A DNA stretch of 64,000 nt, taken from NCBI GenBank assembly GCA_022821965.1, contig JAJECN010000002.1:62001-126000 (forward strand). The letters run 5' to 3'. Position 1 is the stretch's first letter. The number at the start of each line of letters is the position of its first letter. This DNA comes from Candidatus Poribacteria bacterium. Its GTDB lineage: Bacteria; Poribacteria; WGA-4E; WGA-3G. Of the stretch, positions 26,599-35,264 are shown piece after piece. The translations under genes and the position numbers were made by a program. Below the pieces are notes generated by a model that saw only the letters and a list, made by a program, of their open reading frames with translations, was not told where the DNA came from and did no database searches.

Positions 26599-27810
26599 CT
26601 AACGCGCTTTGAAATTAACTTGTAGTGCTTTTTCGATGTCTTCGCGTGGATGAACGCCGAACTGTGCTTCAAAATCGCGATCAAACGCATCTTCTTCTGC
26701 AGGATCGGGTTCAAGTGGGAGCTCGATAGGTTGTCGATTCGTCTGGATGGATCGGTGCGCAGCAATCACCATCTCCTGATCTGCTCTGCCCATCTCACCC
26801 GTCCATAACGGTTGTGTATCCTCCCGAACAGCGCGTGCGATACCGTCAAGCATCGTTGCCAATGAGATACCCGTCTCTGAAATATCCGTCCGCCGATACG
26901 GATTTACCCACGTTACAGTGCCACCGAGAGACTCTGGGAGCTCCACAAAGATACGCTGTAAGGTGCCATCATCACGATATTCTCTCTGGAATTCGTAGGT
27001 TTGTGCCCTGCCTCCGTTTAGCAGGTCTTCATCTGTGCAAACGTTGACTGTTTCACCACCGGTGGCACCCTGATTTCCGTTGGTGATAATCGTGCCGCGC
27101 TCACCACACGTCTCGAAACCAACGAGTTTATTCCGTCCGAGGCATCCATTCTTATTGCCTACCATAGCGATACCGAGTCCGCCATTCTCAAAATCAATAG
27201 CGTAAAACTCAAGACCTTCCCGATTGTGATCCCGTTTCGCCCGATCAACGTAGGACCTAACAGGCATCGAATGCCCGATGCTGCTGACCATTTTGGGAGC
27301 GGCATCCATACGGCACCGTATTGCAGCGAGTCCATGGTAGCCGGTTGTAGAAAAGAGCCGGTAACACTTGTGGACGTTCCCAATTACGCCTTCCGTGATG
27401 AGTTTGCACACAAACTGTTCCACCGGAACGAAGGGAAAGTTCTCCGATGTCTGGAGTTTCACCCCATTTTCGGCAGCGTCGGCTATCATCATATCCATCA
27501 AACCGAGCGTCGGTGCGAGTCCTGTTTCTACATTGTGCGGGATGCCGCACCGTGAGAGGTAACAGGAGACAACGTGATGCAGCTGCATAGGCACAACGAC
27601 ATCGCAGACATCGGGTGATATTTCATCAACCATTTTCCGGACATCCGTATAGGCTTTAACACCGAATCTCGCTGCACCCGCTTCTGCCGACTCAGGGTGT
27701 GCATCACACACGGCGACTATGTCAAAGGTATCCTTTAGTGTCGCAGCTGTTGACAGATGCCCTGCGCCGCGTCTACCGTGGCCAATTAAAGCGTATTTTA
27801 GACGTGACAT
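26599..27810 (-). CDS. Gfo/Idh/MocA family oxidoreductase
   Basis: 403 aa, longer than the other copies. N-terminal YALIGHGRRGAGHLSTAATL with Rossmann glycines; the usual EKP region reads HNVETGLAPTLG, so the canonical catalytic Lys is absent and this member may use another residue or substrate. Substrate domain includes GHSMPVRSYVD and C-terminal EEDAFDRDFEAQFGVHP. GGAGGG lies 5 nt before the ATG. Confidence 0.85.
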   Translation of the reverse strand: MSRLKYALIGHGRRGAGHLSTAATLKDTFDIVAVCDAHPESAEAGAARFGVKAYTDVRKMVDEISPDVCDVVVPMQLHHVVSCYLSRCGIPHNVETGLAPTLGLMDMMIADAAENGVKLQTSENFPFVPVEQFVCKLITEGVIGNVHKCYRLFSTTGYHGLAAIRCRMDAAPKMVSSIGHSMPVRSYVDRAKRDHNREGLEFYAIDFENGGLGIAMVGNKNGCLGRNKLVGFETCGERGTIITNGNQGATGGETVNVCTDEDLLNGGRAQTYEFQREYRDDGTLQRIFVELPESLGGTVTWVNPYRRTDISETGISLATMLDGIARAVREDTQPLWTGEMGRADQEMVIAAHRSIQTNRQPIELPLEPDPAEEDAFDRDFEAQFGVHPREDIEKALQVNFKAR

Positions 27811-27862
27811 TCCGACCCTCCAATTCTTGTAGTACTTGCATTGGGCAGTGAACGTGCCTTAA

Positions 27863-27899
27863 CTTTTAACAGCAAGTTTTCGGTTTGCAAGCTGCACCG
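27863..27899 (-). repeat. copy of dispersed GCTTGCAA...AAAACTTGC repeat
   Basis: On the minus strand this matches the repeat at 29575-29609 and 51912-51946, with a few mismatches. It is embedded between TAACTTTT (27860-27867) and AAAAGTTA (27900-27907), an 8-bp inverted repeat reaching into the dapA-like stop codon. Confidence 0.65.
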
Positions 27900-27904
27900 A
27901 AAAG

Positions 27905-28852
27905 TTAGTGAACGCACTGATAGCCGGTTGCTTCAAGACTTGCTCGGATTTTGTCTACTTCGGCTGTGGACAATTGACGCAGCGGTCGGCGCATCGTCAT
28001 TGAGGGGAATCTTCCCATCAACCAACGCGCACACTTCATTCGTTGGTGGGCATCACTGCTCGGTTCCCCGAAGTTGTAGACGATTCGTGCCAATGAATCC
28101 ACCTGACTGCGCGCTTTGCGTGCACCGATAAGATCGTTATTGAGCGCGGCGTGCACGACATCAACCATCAACTCAGGGACAAATCCCGCAAACCCGATGA
28201 GTGCGCCATCACTCCCTTCAAGCAGCGAAGCGAGTAGATACTCGTCGTGGCAGGTCAAGATCGGAACATCAGGCGCAGCTTCTCTCAGTTGTTCGTAGTC
28301 CCATCGCCAGCGCGCCATGTCGCGGGTGCCCATTTTAATGCAGACAACCTGCGGAATTTTCACCATCTCCAACATCTCTTCAAGGCTATATCCCGCCTTC
28401 GTCCATGCAGGGTATTGGTGAACAATAATCGGTATGTCCGCCCCTTCAGCGACATCTTGAAAGTAACCGACCGCAGTTTCAGGTGTCCTTCCAAAACGCA
28501 ACCAATGATGCGCAGGCATCAACAGGATAGCATCCGCTCCTGCTTCCTTTGCAGCGAGTGCATCGTCAATTGCTGGGAGACTTCCTTCCGCACTAACGCC
28601 CGAAACAACTTTAACACGGTCGCCAACAGCCTCAGCGGTCACCTGCGTAACCTGTTGTCTTTCATGCAATCGGAGAGACATGATTTCGCCGGTGTGCCCG
28701 TTACAGACAACGCCTTTTATCCCCGGAACACTCGCAAGCTCCTGCATATACTGACGTAATCCGGCTTCGTCAATTGATTCATCTTCATGAAAAGGGCAGA
28801 GCGTCGCCGGAAATACACCCGCCCATGGATGGTGTTGCCAATTCAGTTCCAT
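27905..28852 (-). CDS. dihydrodipicolinate synthase (DapA) family lyase
   Basis: 315 aa TIM-barrel aldolase of the DapA/NAL/KDG superfamily. Seen: GVFPATLCPFHEDESID, GVVCNGHTGEIMSL (the G-x-T-G substrate loop), HQYPAW with the Tyr, and VVCIKMGTRD with the Schiff-base Lys. In such gene blocks these enzymes usually cleave 2-keto-3-deoxy sugar acids rather than make lysine precursors; that is inference from the adjacent Gfo/Idh/MocA genes. Start ATG 28852 has no strong Shine-Dalgarno. Confidence 0.9.
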   Translation of the reverse strand: MELNWQHHPWAGVFPATLCPFHEDESIDEAGLRQYMQELASVPGIKGVVCNGHTGEIMSLRLHERQQVTQVTAEAVGDRVKVVSGVSAEGSLPAIDDALAAKEAGADAILLMPAHHWLRFGRTPETAVGYFQDVAEGADIPIIVHQYPAWTKAGYSLEEMLEMVKIPQVVCIKMGTRDMARWRWDYEQLREAAPDVPILTCHDEYLLASLLEGSDGALIGFAGFVPELMVDVVHAALNNDLIGARKARSQVDSLARIVYNFGEPSSDAHQRMKCARWLMGRFPSMTMRRPLRQLSTAEVDKIRASLEATGYQCVH

Positions 28853-28988
28853 ATTTCTCGCAAAGACATTTGTGAAAAACGAAAATTCTCACAAATCTCC
28901 CCTTTCGTTTGTAACTTGCTTGCAGATTTCACAAGGCGTATTACTACGTAGGATTCCACACGATTTTCCAAATTTAATTCTATTTTAA

Positions 28989-29012
28989 CTTGATTTTGAA
29001 TGTAAAATCAAG
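28989..29012. promoter_or_regulatory. perfect 9-bp dyad overlapping ccm promoter (operator candidate)
   Basis: CTTGATTTT (28989-28997) and AAAATCAAG (29004-29012) are perfect inverted repeats 6 nt apart. They cover the -35 box and the whole spacer of the promoter, the classic position for a repressor site. Confidence 0.65.
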
Positions 29013-29018
29013 TATTAT
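28990..29018 (+). promoter_or_regulatory. sigma-70-type promoter for ccmE-ccmF-ccmH operon
   Basis: TTGATT (28990-28995), 17-nt spacer, TATTAT (29013-29018), about 70 nt before the CcmE start. Confidence 0.7.
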
Positions 29019-29095
29019 TTTAAAGAGAAGGTTTTATCTCATCAGTACGCTTAAAAATCGCGCCTACTGATTCGCATTAATGGGGGGATGTTCAG

Positions 29096-29542
29096 GTGCA
29101 AAAACAGAAAAGATTCAAAGTGATCGCCGCGAGTGTCATTTTGCTAAGTGGTATGGCATTTTTGGTAATAGCCATGACTCGAAGCACGAGTATACGACAT
29201 TTCACGCCTGCTTCGCTTGTGGAAGATGGCAGCAAAGTGGACAATCAACGGGTCCAAGTTGATGGACTTATTGCAGAGGGTAGTTCCAAATGGGACGCTG
29301 CTAATTTTAAGCTCACCTTCGCTGTACGCGATCGCGAAACTACAGCAACAGTCAACGTGATTTATGAAAACCAGCTTAAGCCGGACAATTTCAAGGACGG
29401 TGGTAGCGTTTTCGTAGAGGGTAAATACGATGCGACACAGAACCTCGTTGTCGCTACCAAACTCATGACGAAATGCGCCTCGAAATATGATGGGGCAGAG
29501 AGCGCGACACCGACAGATAAGACCTCGTATATCTCAGAATAA
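29096..29542 (+). CDS. ccmE: cytochrome c maturation heme chaperone CcmE, Cys-type (CxxxY)
   Basis: 148 aa. Periplasmic heme chaperone anchored by one N-terminal helix (FKVIAASVILLSGMAFLVIA), then an OB-fold (VQVDGLIAEGSSKWDA, TATVNVIYENQLKPDNFKDG, SVFVEGKYDATQNLVVATKLM). The usual heme-attaching His of the HxxxY motif is replaced: KCASKY gives C127 and Y131, the CxxxY form known from some deltaproteobacteria and archaea. The start is GTG at 29096 after a G-rich leader. It heads an operon with ccmF, ccmH and a CcmI-like gene, driven by the promoter at 28990-29018. Confidence 0.9.
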   Translation: MQKQKRFKVIAASVILLSGMAFLVIAMTRSTSIRHFTPASLVEDGSKVDNQRVQVDGLIAEGSSKWDAANFKLTFAVRDRETTATVNVIYENQLKPDNFKDGGSVFVEGKYDATQNLVVATKLMTKCASKYDGAESATPTDKTSYISE

Positions 29543-29574
29543 CACCTTAGCAATATGTTCAACGATACCCTTTT

Positions 29575-29609
29575 GACGCAGCTTGCAAGTCAAAACTTGC
29601 TCTCAAAAG
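29575..29609 (+). repeat. copy of dispersed GCTTGCAA...AAAACTTGC repeat (intergenic)
   Basis: A 35-nt unit between ccmE and ccmF, about four mismatches from the copy at 51912-51946 inside trpC. Core contains GCAAG and CTTGC around a 6-nt loop. Confidence 0.75.
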
Positions 29610-29628
29610 TGAGGAGGTACAGAAGCGA

Positions 29629-31647
29629 ATGACTGCGGAAATCGGACAAGCCGCTATATACCTCTCTGTGCTTTCATGTTTGTGGGCAATCGGCTTTCTC
29701 AGCTTTGGACTGTGGATACGAAATGCCCGTGCCATCCAGAGCGGCAGAAACGCCGTTGTTGCTACCTTCATCCTTACCAGTATCGCGACGGGTGCGTTAA
29801 TCTACGGTTTTGTCACCGACGACTTCTCAATGCGCTATGTTGTTGAAGTATCGAGCGCGGCGCAACCCCTGTTCTACAAAATAGCGGCGCTCTGGGGTGC
29901 CATGTCTGGTTCCCTTTTACTCTGGCTCTTTGTGCTTACAGCCGCTGGTGCCATTGTCGTTTGGCAAAACTACCAACGTGTCAAACAAACCGGCGATACC
30001 TTAGCAGACTATTCCCTGATTCCAATCGCTATTGTTCAGCTTTTCTTCGTCATCCTTGTCACAGGTTTAATCGAAGGTGTCTATAATCCGCTCGCTCGGT
30101 TCCCTGGTGGTCAGGTCGCTGCCGACGGTCAAGGAATGAACCCGCTTCTCCAGACACCGCTCATGGCGATCCATCCCCCGACATTATATATCGGTTGGAT
30201 TAGCCTGACCGTACCGTTTGCGTTCGCCGTTGGCGCACTTGCATCTGGTAGAATCGGAAGCGGTTGGATACTTCGCTCGCGCAGATGGATGCTATTTTCG
30301 TGGATTATTCTGACGATCGGTATCACGCTTGGTGGTAATTGGGCATATAAAGAACTCGGCTGGGGCGGTTATTGGGCATGGGACCCCGTTGAAAATGCCT
30401 CTTTTATGCCGTGGCTCCTCGGCACCGCTTATCTACACTCCGTAATGATCCAAGAGAAGCGGAACATGCTCAAACTTTGGAATATCCTCCTTATTACCCT
30501 TGCCTTCCAATTTACACTCTTAGGGACTTTTATTACGCGTAGTGGAATCATCACATCGGTCCATGCTTTCGCACAATCGGATATTGGTGGGTATTTCCTC
30601 GGTTTCATTTTAACCTCAACTGCCGGTGTCATCGCACTCATCATCTACCGTTGGAACCGGCTCAAGAGCGCGAATCGTTTAGAAGCCCTTCTCTCCCGTG
30701 AAAGTGCCTTTGTTTTGAACAACTGGCTCCTCGTCGGGTTAACCTTAATTATCCTCTGGGGTACGTTATGGCCGATCATCTCCGAGGCAATTAACGGCGA
30801 AAAGTCCTCTGTTCCTGAAGCCTTTTTCAATCAAGTCGTCATCATTCCGGGGATACTGCTGCTGTTCTTAACGGGTGCAGGTCCAATCATCTCATGGAAG
30901 AAAATTACGCCTAACAACTTCCAACGTATGTTTTTGTTGCCGCTTGTTATCGGTTTAGTTGGCGGTGCTTTGGTATGGGGATTCCTTGCATTAATAGGAT
31001 ATACTTTTCCGTTATACTCGGTGCTCTGTAGTTTTGCTGCTGTTTTCGTGCTTGCTGCGATCTTTGCTGAATTCTATCGCGGTGCAAAACTCCGCGCGAA
31101 GCGACAGGAAACCTCTCTCCTCAACGGCTTGAACCTCCTTATCCAGCGCAACAAGAGACGATACGGCGGTTACATTATCCATATCGGTATTGTTATCCTC
31201 TATATAGGCATTATGGGGTCGAAAGGCTATTTTCTGCTTGAAACCAAAAGTATGACACTCGGGGAATCCATGGAAGTAGGCAAGTATAAAATCACAATGA
31301 TAGATGCGTTTGAGAAAGAATACGGAAACTATCTTCGGAGCGGTGTTGTTTTCGATGTTGAAAAGAATGGGAAACGTATAGGGACAATGGAACCCGCACT
31401 TCATGCCTATTACAAATCGAAACCGGATGAGGAACCTACAAAGGAACCAGCGATCCAACATTTTGGTATGAATGATCTCTATCTCGCCGTTGCCAACGTT
31501 CCACACAACGTCAAGACAGGAGGTGTTGTAAACGTCCAGGGATATTACAACCCTCTCATTGGCGTTGTCTGGATTGGCGTTGCTGTGATGGTGTTGGGCG
31601 GCATTGTTGCAATAGCCGAAAAATCTGAACGCAATAGAGACGCATGA
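29629..31647 (+). CDS. ccmF: heme lyase CcmF (cytochrome c maturation)
   Basis: 672 aa polytopic membrane protein joining heme from CcmE to apocytochrome c. Many hydrophobic helices; the periplasmic WWD motif is seen as GGYWAWDPVENASFMPW, preceded by WAYKELGWGG. Conserved His residues lie in the helices (e.g. MAIHPPTLYIGW). C-terminal periplasmic domain follows the last helices. GAGGAGG precedes the ATG. Intact by length; works with the Cys-type CcmE encoded just upstream. Confidence 0.95.
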   Translation: MTAEIGQAAIYLSVLSCLWAIGFLSFGLWIRNARAIQSGRNAVVATFILTSIATGALIYGFVTDDFSMRYVVEVSSAAQPLFYKIAALWGAMSGSLLLWLFVLTAAGAIVVWQNYQRVKQTGDTLADYSLIPIAIVQLFFVILVTGLIEGVYNPLARFPGGQVAADGQGMNPLLQTPLMAIHPPTLYIGWISLTVPFAFAVGALASGRIGSGWILRSRRWMLFSWIILTIGITLGGNWAYKELGWGGYWAWDPVENASFMPWLLGTAYLHSVMIQEKRNMLKLWNILLITLAFQFTLLGTFITRSGIITSVHAFAQSDIGGYFLGFILTSTAGVIALIIYRWNRLKSANRLEALLSRESAFVLNNWLLVGLTLIILWGTLWPIISEAINGEKSSVPEAFFNQVVIIPGILLLFLTGAGPIISWKKITPNNFQRMFLLPLVIGLVGGALVWGFLALIGYTFPLYSVLCSFAAVFVLAAIFAEFYRGAKLRAKRQETSLLNGLNLLIQRNKRRYGGYIIHIGIVILYIGIMGSKGYFLLETKSMTLGESMEVGKYKITMIDAFEKEYGNYLRSGVVFDVEKNGKRIGTMEPALHAYYKSKPDEEPTKEPAIQHFGMNDLYLAVANVPHNVKTGGVVNVQGYYNPLIGVVWIGVAVMVLGGIVAIAEKSERNRDA

Positions 31648-31665
31648 TAAGCGAGGCGCGAGACG

Positions 31666-32238
31666 ATGAAAACTGGAAGATTTAAGCACATTACAACGAC
31701 CAATGAATTTTTAATTCTTAATTTTGTGTCGATTGTCGTGTTTTTCATCGTATGTAGTTTTGTTGTCACAGGGTACACGCAAACTGGAGAGGCTCAGGTT
31801 ACAGAACCGAAGGGCGTGAAAGACACCAAGGTCGCGTCCAATTTAGAGGAACTGCTAACCACAGTCTACTGTTACTGCGGCTGTGTAAGAGAGACAATTG
31901 AAGTCTGTACGTGCGTCACCGCAATGAGTATTGAGAACAATTTTCGCGATCGGCTGCTTGCTGGTGAAACGGTTGAGCAGATTCGCACGGATTATCTCGA
32001 CACTTACGGACCGCAATATTATGCAGTCATGCCTGCAGAAGGTATCAATTTGCTTGCCTACATTATGCCTGCCGTCATTCTGATTGTAATTGGTGGTGTA
32101 GCCTTTGCTGCACTCCGAAAGTCAAAACAGGCGACATTAGCGACAACGGACGCGCAGGTAGCATCGGAATCACAGGCTTCTGATGAGACGGTCAAGCAGG
32201 TTGAGGTTGAACTTGAAAGGTACAAACGGGAGAGTTAG
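31666..32238 (+). CDS. ccmH: cytochrome c maturation protein CcmH/CycL-type thiol oxidoreductase
   Basis: 190 aa. N-terminal signal/helix (FLILNFVSIVVFFIVCSFVV), the active region with CYCGCVRETIEVCTC (C69, C71, C73, C81, C83), then the helical CcmH domain (IEQ-type VEQIRTDYLDTYGPQYYAVMPAEG) and a transmembrane helix (LLAYIMPAVILIVIGGVAFAAL) with a C-terminal charged tail. Proteobacterial CcmH has a single LRCxxC motif; the five-cysteine form is a variant also seen outside Proteobacteria. It reduces apocytochrome CxxCH thiols before heme ligation. Follows ccmF by 19 nt. Confidence 0.85.
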   Translation: MKTGRFKHITTTNEFLILNFVSIVVFFIVCSFVVTGYTQTGEAQVTEPKGVKDTKVASNLEELLTTVYCYCGCVRETIEVCTCVTAMSIENNFRDRLLAGETVEQIRTDYLDTYGPQYYAVMPAEGINLLAYIMPAVILIVIGGVAFAALRKSKQATLATTDAQVASESQASDETVKQVEVELERYKRES

Positions 32239-32303
32239 GCTCGGTAAGTTTTTTGTATCTGAATTGATTTTTACGTGTGTACGACTTTAAAAAAGGGACT
32301 TTT

Positions 32304-32651
32304 ATGTCTTTTCTTCTGCTTTTATGGATGGTAATCCTTGGAATCGCGCTTCTTGTGTATCTGGGATTTCCGGTTTTCTCGAAAACAGCTCCGCAAGCTA
32401 TCGCGTCGTCAGAAGAAATCGTTGAAGAACGGCGGCGAACCCTCTTTCAGGAACGCGAAAACAGCTACGCCGCACTCGCGGACCTCGACGAAGATTACGA
32501 AACCGGAAAACTCTCAGATGCTGACTACCAAGAATTACGTGAAGAACTCTTGAAAGAGACTGCGCGCGTCATCATGCAACTCGAAAACGAATCCTTGTCA
32601 GATGTAGAAGCAGAAATTGAGAGATTTAAACAGCAACAACGTGAAACATAA
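32304..32651 (+). CDS. CcmI-like cytochrome c biogenesis protein (short form)
   Basis: 115 aa. One N-terminal membrane helix (LLLLWMVILGIALLVYLGF) and a cytoplasmic or periplasmic coiled coil (EERRRTLFQERENSYAALAD, LDEDYETGKLSDADYQELRE). This is the N-terminal half of CcmI; the TPR half that binds apocytochromes is missing. Start ATG 32304 follows GGG by 6 nt; the GTG at 32277 is less likely. Its DYETGKLSDADY segment resembles the C-terminal part of the next protein. Confidence 0.75.
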   Translation: MSFLLLLWMVILGIALLVYLGFPVFSKTAPQAIASSEEIVEERRRTLFQERENSYAALADLDEDYETGKLSDADYQELREELLKETARVIMQLENESLSDVEAEIERFKQQQRET

Positions 32652-32652
32652 T

Positions 32653-33975
32653 ATGAACACTAACACATTTTCATACAACCGTTCAAAAAGTAACATGCAG
32701 ATTCGCTATGTTCCGGCGTGGCGTATCGGTAGCTTACTAACGGTTGCCTTGACCGTTCTCTTTTGGCTTTCCACCCCTCATGCCCAGCAAACAACAGAAT
32801 CGGGCGATATTCAAGGCACAGTCATTGACAGAAAACGCGAGAAACCTATCGCCTCGCAACCTGTAACCCTGACGATACATAAGGCTGACACCGCTGAAAC
32901 ACAAGAAACGACGACAGATGAAAATGGGAACTATCGTTTCGGGAATCTGCCACTTAATCCAAGTGTTCACTACACGGTTTCAACCATCTACGAAGGCACA
33001 GACTACACCGAGAAAGATTTGGTGCTGTCAACCTGGGCTCCGAATATCAAAATCAACTTTGAAATTGGAGCGTTTACAGAAGACAAAACGCATGTCCGTG
33101 TCAAGACGCATAGTCTCTTTATTGGACCTCCACCTGAGGACCACGCTCCAGACGGTGCTGTTACAGTTATTGAAGTATTTGAGATCGAAAACCTGAGCGA
33201 TTTACCTTTTAGAACAACACACGGCACACAAAAAGTGGGGGCACTTTTCGCACTTCCAAAAGGTGTTGAAGGTTTTCGACCACATTCGTCAGTAGCACTT
33301 ACGATGGACGCTGCTACTAATCATGCCGTTTTTGCAACACCATTACCGCCTGGAGGGACGATCTTAGGCTACACGTATATTTTTCATGTGGAGAAAGACG
33401 GCCTGGATTTATCCCGTCGTTTGAATTTCACCACGTCAAAACTCTCATTTTTGGTGCCTGAAGGTGTTGGTCTTGTGCCGCGTGCCAAGTTTTTCAGTGC
33501 ACCAAGACGTGAACAAATTCACGGTGTCATTTATCTAAATTATCAGAGCAGTGCGCCAAAGCCGTTTGAGGCGGGCAAAACGATTGACTTAGCATTTAAC
33601 GTGAATATGAGCACTGCGCATGGTGCCTTACCAGAGCAGACATCTAATCTCGGGCAGCTAATACTTATTGCTGTCGCCGCAGCATTGACAGGAGGCTTTT
33701 TCGTTGCTGCACTTTTCAAACTCCGCACAGCCAGCAATACTACGAAACCTGACACTGATGATACCTCAACACCTTCAGACGCGGGGTGGCTTCGTAAACT
33801 GACTCCCGACGACCGCGAGCATGTCCGCGTCGCAAGGCTTGAATTCATTACGCATCTCGATGATAAGTACGAGCGGCAGGAAATCTCGGAGCGCGTCTAC
33901 AAACGCTTGCGCCGAGAACAAACCGAACGCCTTACCACACTCTTAGAAGAACAAAAGAGAGGAAACAATGCATAG
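32653..33975 (+). CDS. membrane protein with carboxypeptidase-regulatory-like domain, unknown function
   Basis: About 440 aa. Signal or anchor (GSLLTVALTVLFWLSTPHAQ), a CarboxypepD_reg-like domain (GDIQGTVIDRKREKPIASQP, TTDENGNYRFGNLPLN), a beta-rich central domain, one C-terminal transmembrane helix (LGQLILIAVAAALTGGFFVA) and a charged tail (EFITHLDDKYERQEISERVY, then YKRLRREQTERLTTLLEEQ). The tail is shared with the next gene. It follows the CcmI-like gene with only 1 nt between stop and ATG, so it belongs to the ccm operon; no known Ccm component fits. Confidence 0.7.
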   Translation: MNTNTFSYNRSKSNMQIRYVPAWRIGSLLTVALTVLFWLSTPHAQQTTESGDIQGTVIDRKREKPIASQPVTLTIHKADTAETQETTTDENGNYRFGNLPLNPSVHYTVSTIYEGTDYTEKDLVLSTWAPNIKINFEIGAFTEDKTHVRVKTHSLFIGPPPEDHAPDGAVTVIEVFEIENLSDLPFRTTHGTQKVGALFALPKGVEGFRPHSSVALTMDAATNHAVFATPLPPGGTILGYTYIFHVEKDGLDLSRRLNFTTSKLSFLVPEGVGLVPRAKFFSAPRREQIHGVIYLNYQSSAPKPFEAGKTIDLAFNVNMSTAHGALPEQTSNLGQLILIAVAAALTGGFFVAALFKLRTASNTTKPDTDDTSTPSDAGWLRKLTPDDREHVRVARLEFITHLDDKYERQEISERVYKRLRREQTERLTTLLEEQKRGNNA

Positions 33976-34363
33976 CAAACACCACATCACTGATTTGATA
34001 GTCATGTTGGGTCATATAGACGAAAATGTTCGGAATACCGCAAAGGCAGAATTAATTGCCATAGGTAGACCGGCTATTCCACAGCTCATTGATGTCCTTA
34101 CTCAGGAATGCTGGCATATCTCTGGATATGGTGCCGAGTTCTATACCCATATCGAAGAGTCCGCACTTCCTGTTTACATGGAACAGATGGCGAACCACGC
34201 TGCGGAGGTCTTAGCGGAAATCGGAGAGTCCACCGTTCCCACCCTGACGGCAGAGCTCACCAGAGCCGAGCGTGAGTTTTCGGAATGGTTTTACAAGTAT
34301 TTACGACCCGAACAAACCGACCGTCTTATCACAATGTTGGCGTATGTTAAGAAAGGCGAATAG
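33968..34363 (+). CDS. HEAT-repeat protein with tail shared with upstream gene
   Basis: 131 aa. HEAT/armadillo-type helical repeats (VRNTAKAELIAIGRPAIPQL and MANHAAEVLAEIGESTVPTL) followed by a C-terminal helix YKYLRPEQTDRLITMLAYVK that matches the tail of the upstream membrane protein. Overlaps that gene by 8 nt and has AGAGGA before the ATG. Probably a protein-protein interaction module; no enzymatic motif. Confidence 0.7.
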   Translation: MHSKHHITDLIVMLGHIDENVRNTAKAELIAIGRPAIPQLIDVLTQECWHISGYGAEFYTHIEESALPVYMEQMANHAAEVLAEIGESTVPTLTAELTRAEREFSEWFYKYLRPEQTDRLITMLAYVKKGE

Positions 34364-34368
34364 AAGAG

Positions 34369-34983
34369 ATGGACAATGAACACATCGTAGCCGATTTAAT
34401 CGAAGATTTGTCGGAACTGGATGACGATGTCCGTGCGGCTGCGAAAAAGGAGTTGGTTGCTATCGGCGAACCGGCGATTCCACAACTGATTGAGGCACTC
34501 GCCGATAATCTTGGGGATGTGGTTGATCAAGTTACCGATGTCTTGGCAGCCATCGGTGAACCGGCAATACCTGCGCTTATTGATCAGATGGCGATAGCTG
34601 AGAGGTACTATGCACTTGCTCTTGGTGATACGCTTAGCCGTATCGGTGAACCAGCAATACCGGTTTTGGTGGAAGCATTATCTGACAAACTCAATGAAGA
34701 TTTTCGTGAATATGCAGCTCGCGCACTCAATCTGATGGGAGGCGCGGCAATTCGTGCGATACCGGCACTTATTCAGGCTTTGACCGATCCCACCGATGAG
34801 GTTCGGTCTTATTCTGCCTATACACTTGCCAAAATGGAAGACGCAGCAGCAGATGCAGTGCCTGCACTTATCAAGGCACTTGATGATGAATCCGAAGAAG
34901 TCCAAAATTATGCGGCTTTTGCATTGGAAAAAATTGGAACACCGGAAGCGAAACAGGCACTTGAAGCGTTCAGCCAAGCGTAA
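34369..34983 (+). CDS. HEAT-repeat protein
   Basis: 204 aa of near-perfect HEAT/PBS-lyase-type repeats, about 35 residues each: VAIGEPAIPQLIEALADN, AAIGEPAIPALIDQMA, SRIGEPAIPVLVEALSDK, RAIPALIQALTDPTDEVRSY, DAVPALIKALDDESEEVQNY. Acidic and soluble. Starts 5 nt after the previous HEAT gene stop and ends the ccm-linked operon. Role unknown; scaffold-like. The tandem repeats look recently expanded since the nucleotide sequence of repeats is also similar. Confidence 0.8.
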   Translation: MDNEHIVADLIEDLSELDDDVRAAAKKELVAIGEPAIPQLIEALADNLGDVVDQVTDVLAAIGEPAIPALIDQMAIAERYYALALGDTLSRIGEPAIPVLVEALSDKLNEDFREYAARALNLMGGAAIRAIPALIQALTDPTDEVRSYSAYTLAKMEDAAADAVPALIKALDDESEEVQNYAAFALEKIGTPEAKQALEAFSQA

Positions 34984-35190
34984 TGGAGAAATTCTTTTGA
35001 TTTCCCTTTAGGCTTTTCCCCAACTCTTATTTCCTTGCTTCAATAGTATCAAAGACGCGATGTCCTGGAGTATCATTGGGAACCCGGAAAAATGCCGAGG
35101 CAAGTTATTGTGGGACAGTGGTAGATGACCCCCCGTAACCTAAATAGACACACTATGATAGGCGGTGTAGGTTTATCAAACCTTCAGTTC
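34984..35190. other. intergenic stretch left of tnpB element
   Basis: No gene recognised. Contains a small AGGTTT/AAACCT hairpin (35169-35183) near the element's left end. No strong terminator for the HEAT operon was seen. Confidence 0.4.
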
Positions 35191-35264
35191 TAAAACCCCC
35201 TGCCTTTAGGCGGGGGATACAGAACCGCCCTATTGAGTTAGACCAAAGTGTTTCTTAAAAACAT

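Noticed and set aside
29080-29262. Short plus-strand ORF overlapping the start of ccmE
   Set aside because: Shadow of ccmE in another frame.
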